From positions 31,572,964-31,636,963 of the forward strand of contig NC_083582.1 of assembly GCF_027579695.1 (NCBI RefSeq): DNA of 64,000 nucleotides. Direction: 5' to 3'. This DNA is from Neoarius graeffei. Its lineage: Eukaryota; Chordata; Actinopteri; Siluriformes; Ariidae. Shown here in pieces: positions 61,430 through 64,000 of this stretch (position 1 is the stretch's first letter; each line of letters begins with the position of its first letter). A model generated the notes under the pieces. It did not search any database. It was not told where the DNA came from and was given only the letters and a program-made list of their open reading frames with translations. The position numbers were made by a program, and so were the translations under genes.

Positions 61430-62926
61430 TACTAGTGCATCTCAAAAAATTAGAATACCATGAAAAAGTTCCTTTTTTTCATAATTTAATTCACAAAGGT
61501 AAACTTTCATATATTCTATATTCATTACATGTAAAGTGAAATATTTAAAGCCTTTTTTGTTTTAATTTTGATGATTATGGCTTATAGCTCACGAAAATCA
61601 GAAATCCAGTATCTCAAATTATTAGAATATTCCCCAAGATCAATCAAAAAAAAGGATTTACAAAACAGAAATGTCCAACTTCTGAAAAGTATATTCATTT
61701 ATACACTCAATACTTGGTTGGGGCTCCTTTACCATGAATTACTGTATCAATGCGGTGTGGCATGGAGGTGATCATTCTGTGGCACTGCTGAGGTGTTATT
61801 GAAGCCCAGGTTGCTTTGATAGTGGCCTTCAGCGTATCTGTATTTTTGGGTCGGGTGTTTCTCATCTTCCTCTTGACAATACCCCATAGATTCTCTGTGG
61901 GGTTCAGGTCAGGCAAGTTGGCTGGCCAATCAAACACAGTAATATCATGGTCAGCAAACCATTTGGTAGTAGTTTTGGCACTGTGGGTAGGTGCTAAGTC
62001 CTGCTGGAAAAGGAAATCAGCATCTCCAAAAAGCTCGTCAGCAGATGGAAGCATGAAGTGCTCTAAAATCTCCTGGTAGATGGCTGTGTTGACTTTGGAC
62101 TTGATAAAATACAGTGGACCAACACCAGCAGATGACATGGCACCCCAAATCATCACAGACTGTGGAAACTTCACACTGGGCTTCAAACACCTTGGATTCT
62201 GTGCCTCTCCACTCTTCCTCCAGACTCTAGAACCGTGATTTCCAAATTAAATGCAAAATGTACTTTCATCTGAAAAGAGGACTTTGGACCACTGAGCAAC
62301 AGTCCATTTCTTTCTCTCCTTAGCCCAGATAAGACACTTCTGACATTGTCTCTGGCTCACGAGTAGCTTGATATTAGGAATGCGAAAGTTGTATCCCCTT
62401 TCTTGAAGATGTCTGTTCGTGATGGGTCTTGATACACTGACACCAGCCTCAGTCCACTCCTTGTGAAGCTCTCCCAAGTTCTTGAATCAACTTTTCTTGA
62501 CAATCCTCTCAAGACTGTGGCCATCCCTGTTGCTTGTGCACCTTTTCCAGCCACCCTTTTCAGCAATGACCTTTTGTGGCTTACCCTCCTTGTGGAGGGC
62601 ATCAGTGATCATCTTCTGGACAACAGTCAAGTCAGCAGTCTTCTCCATGATTGTGGCTGTGTGTACTGAACTAGACCGAGAGATACACTGTATTCATACT
62701 GTTTTACTCAAACTCGAAATGAAATATTCTAATATTTTGAGATGGGGTTTTTTATGTTTTTGTACTGTATGCCATACTGATTAAAATTAAAATAAAAAAA
62801 TGCTTGAAACATTTTAGTTTATGTGTAATTGGTCTATAATATATAATATTTTCACTTTCTTAAATAACTGATGGAAAATATTGAACTTTTTCACAATATT
62901 CTAATTTTTTGAGATGCACTAGTGTA
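61430..62926 (-). mobile_element. Tc1-like DD34E element (CTAGTGCATCTCAAAAAATT family)
   Basis: Inverted ends CTAGTGCATCTCAAAAAATT and their inverse ending CACTAGTG at 62924, with TA on both sides. It abuts the right end of the hAT-like stack. Confidence 0.9.
61707..62648 (-). pseudogene. Tc1 transposase, frameshifts and a stop
   Basis: Starts MEKTADLTVVQKMITDALHK. Frames change near 62480 (NLGELHKEWTE), and a stop follows FSDESTFCI at 62247. The C-terminal 159 residues are open with FQQDLAPTHSAKTTTKWF and DLNPTENLWG, giving DD34E spacing, and end KGAPTKY. Confidence 0.88.
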
Positions 62927-62935
62927 TATATATCA

Positions 62936-63382
62936 GGCTTGTAGTACTCGAGTCTGACTCGTGCTCTAATTTTAAGGACTTGTGACTTGACTCGGACTCA
63001 TGCATTAACTGCATTAGGACTAGGATTTTTTCTTTATTTGTTATAATATGCCATAATAATTTGGCATAAGATATTTATAGACCTGGCGACTTGTCCAGGG
63101 TGTACCCTGCCTTTTGCCCGTAGTCAGCTGGGATAGGCTCCAGCTTGCCTGCGACCCTGTAGAACAAGATAAAGCGGCTAGAGATGATGAGATGAGATGA
63201 GATATTTATAGACCTGGCGACTTGTCCAGGGTGTACCCTGCCTTTTGCCCGTAGTCAGCTGCGATAGGCTCCAGCTTGCCTGTGACCCTGTAGAACAAGA
63301 TAAAGCAGCTAGAGATGATGAGATGAGATGAGACTTGAACACTGGGGACTCGAGACTGGACTCGAGGTTTAGTGACTCGACT
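62936..63382. mobile_element. hAT-type MITE hosting tandem V-SINE tails
   Basis: The left end (CTTGTAGTACTCGAGTCTGA) and inverted right end (CAGTGTTGTAGTCGAGTCAC) are related to the ends of the MITE at 11047. The TA-rich flank hides any duplication. Confidence 0.65.
63078..63333 (+). repeat. Two tandem 5'-truncated V-SINE tails
   Basis: Two units of about 127 bp, each from ACCTGGCGACTTGTCCAGGG to GATGAGATGAGATGAG and separated by ATATTTATAG. The same ATATTTATAG precedes the first unit. This fits a local tandem duplication of one insertion plus its flank. Confidence 0.88.
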
Positions 63383-63391
63383 ACAACACTG

Positions 63392-63456
<65 letters not shown>
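63392..63456. repeat. (TA)n microsatellite
   Basis: About 32 TA units. Confidence 0.95.
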
Positions 63457-63459
<3 letters not shown>

Positions 63460-63460
63460 T

Positions 63461-63508
63461 ACTGTGCAAAAGTCTTAGGCACATGTAAAGAAATGCTGTA
63501 GACCAGGG
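63461..63508. mobile_element. Tc1-like terminal fragment
   Basis: CTGTGCAAAAGTCTTAGGCA and GCTGTAGACC match the fragment at 16436-16612, after which the sequence changes. Confidence 0.65.
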
Positions 63509-64000
63509 ACTCTCAACCTTTTCTGCTTTAAGGCCCACCTAATCATATTTGTAATGAGTCAGGGCCCATTAAAAAGATCCCCAATTATCTTGTCTCATCT
63601 ATTCTATTAGAATCTAATAACCTATTGTAACATGTATTAATGGGATGTAACATCACTCCTTGTTAAAGATGGGAGCCCAGGAATTAAATAAATGCACTAA
63701 AAACAAACTGTTTTTAATTGTAGGTATTGTATTTAAAACTGTATGGATGTACCAGAAGCCAGTATAAGCCATGCATGCAGGGAATTCTCAGTCAAAAGGG
63801 ATTAATGATCCAAAAGTGTGTCAGTAACAGCTTTGAAAACACAAGCTCGGAACAGCCTCCAAACATGGCTGCTCCAGACTACAACACCCAAGAGTCACAG
63901 CACCCTCTGTCACCTGATTACTAATTGCACCTGTTCCTCAGCAATCACCTCACCTACTTAAGCCCAGCTCTCACACACTCACATCGCAAAGTATCATTTA
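63509..64000. other. End of window, no gene recognised
   Basis: The last 150 bp (CAGCACCCTCTGTCACCTG, then CTACTTAAGCCCAGCTC) resemble an LTR-type promoter region, but there is too little sequence to decide. Confidence 0.4.

Overview
This window is vertebrate DNA, almost certainly from a ray-finned fish. It has intron-split coding exons, DANA/Mermaid-type V-SINEs, an L1 retrotransposon, a fish-type gypsy element with a SCAN-like gag, and at least nine long Tc1/mariner elements. That Tc1 load fits catfish and other otophysans, but the species cannot be fixed from the sequence.

The one host gene found is the 5' part of a skeletal-muscle-type voltage-gated sodium channel alpha subunit (Nav1.4, scn4a; the aa/ab paralog is not resolved). 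Fourteen coding exons on the + strand (12676 to 39006) join in frame into 798 codons (800 with an alternative donor). They cover the N-terminus, all of domain I, the I-II linker and domain II up to the start of S6. The remaining exons lie beyond the window, so the last 25 kb is the start of a very long intron. Intron 2 is a minor-spliceosome AT-AC intron. Pore and voltage-sensor residues are intact.

The rest is mostly mobile DNA. 0-12.6 kb (upstream flank): a DD37E Tc1-like element with IR/DR ends, two V-SINEs with exact target duplications, a Tc1 copy split by two unrelated insertions (one with ends built of TTCTATAGAA-type repeats), and a hAT MITE with an exact 8-bp duplication. 12.6-24 kb (exons 1-10): two more Tc1 copies that share a catalytic Glu-to-Lys change, and a long-armed foldback element in a TA microsatellite. 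24-36.3 kb (intron 10): another Tc1 family, a decayed gypsy element whose integrase lies upstream of its reverse transcriptase (Gmr1-like order), two decayed Tc1 elements and a THAP-domain remnant. 36.3-39 kb: exons 11-14. 39-64 kb (intron 14): a long-TIR element with a coding remnant, a pol-less LTR element with a Pro/Glu/Ser-rich ORF, a SINE joining tRNA-like and 5S-like parts, and a nested stack in which a full-length L1 sits inside a palindrome that lies between hAT-like ends.

Apart from the sodium channel the genes do not work together; they are independent genomic parasites accumulated in the introns and flank of one muscle gene. No tRNA or rRNA gene, CRISPR array or bacterial-type system was found.
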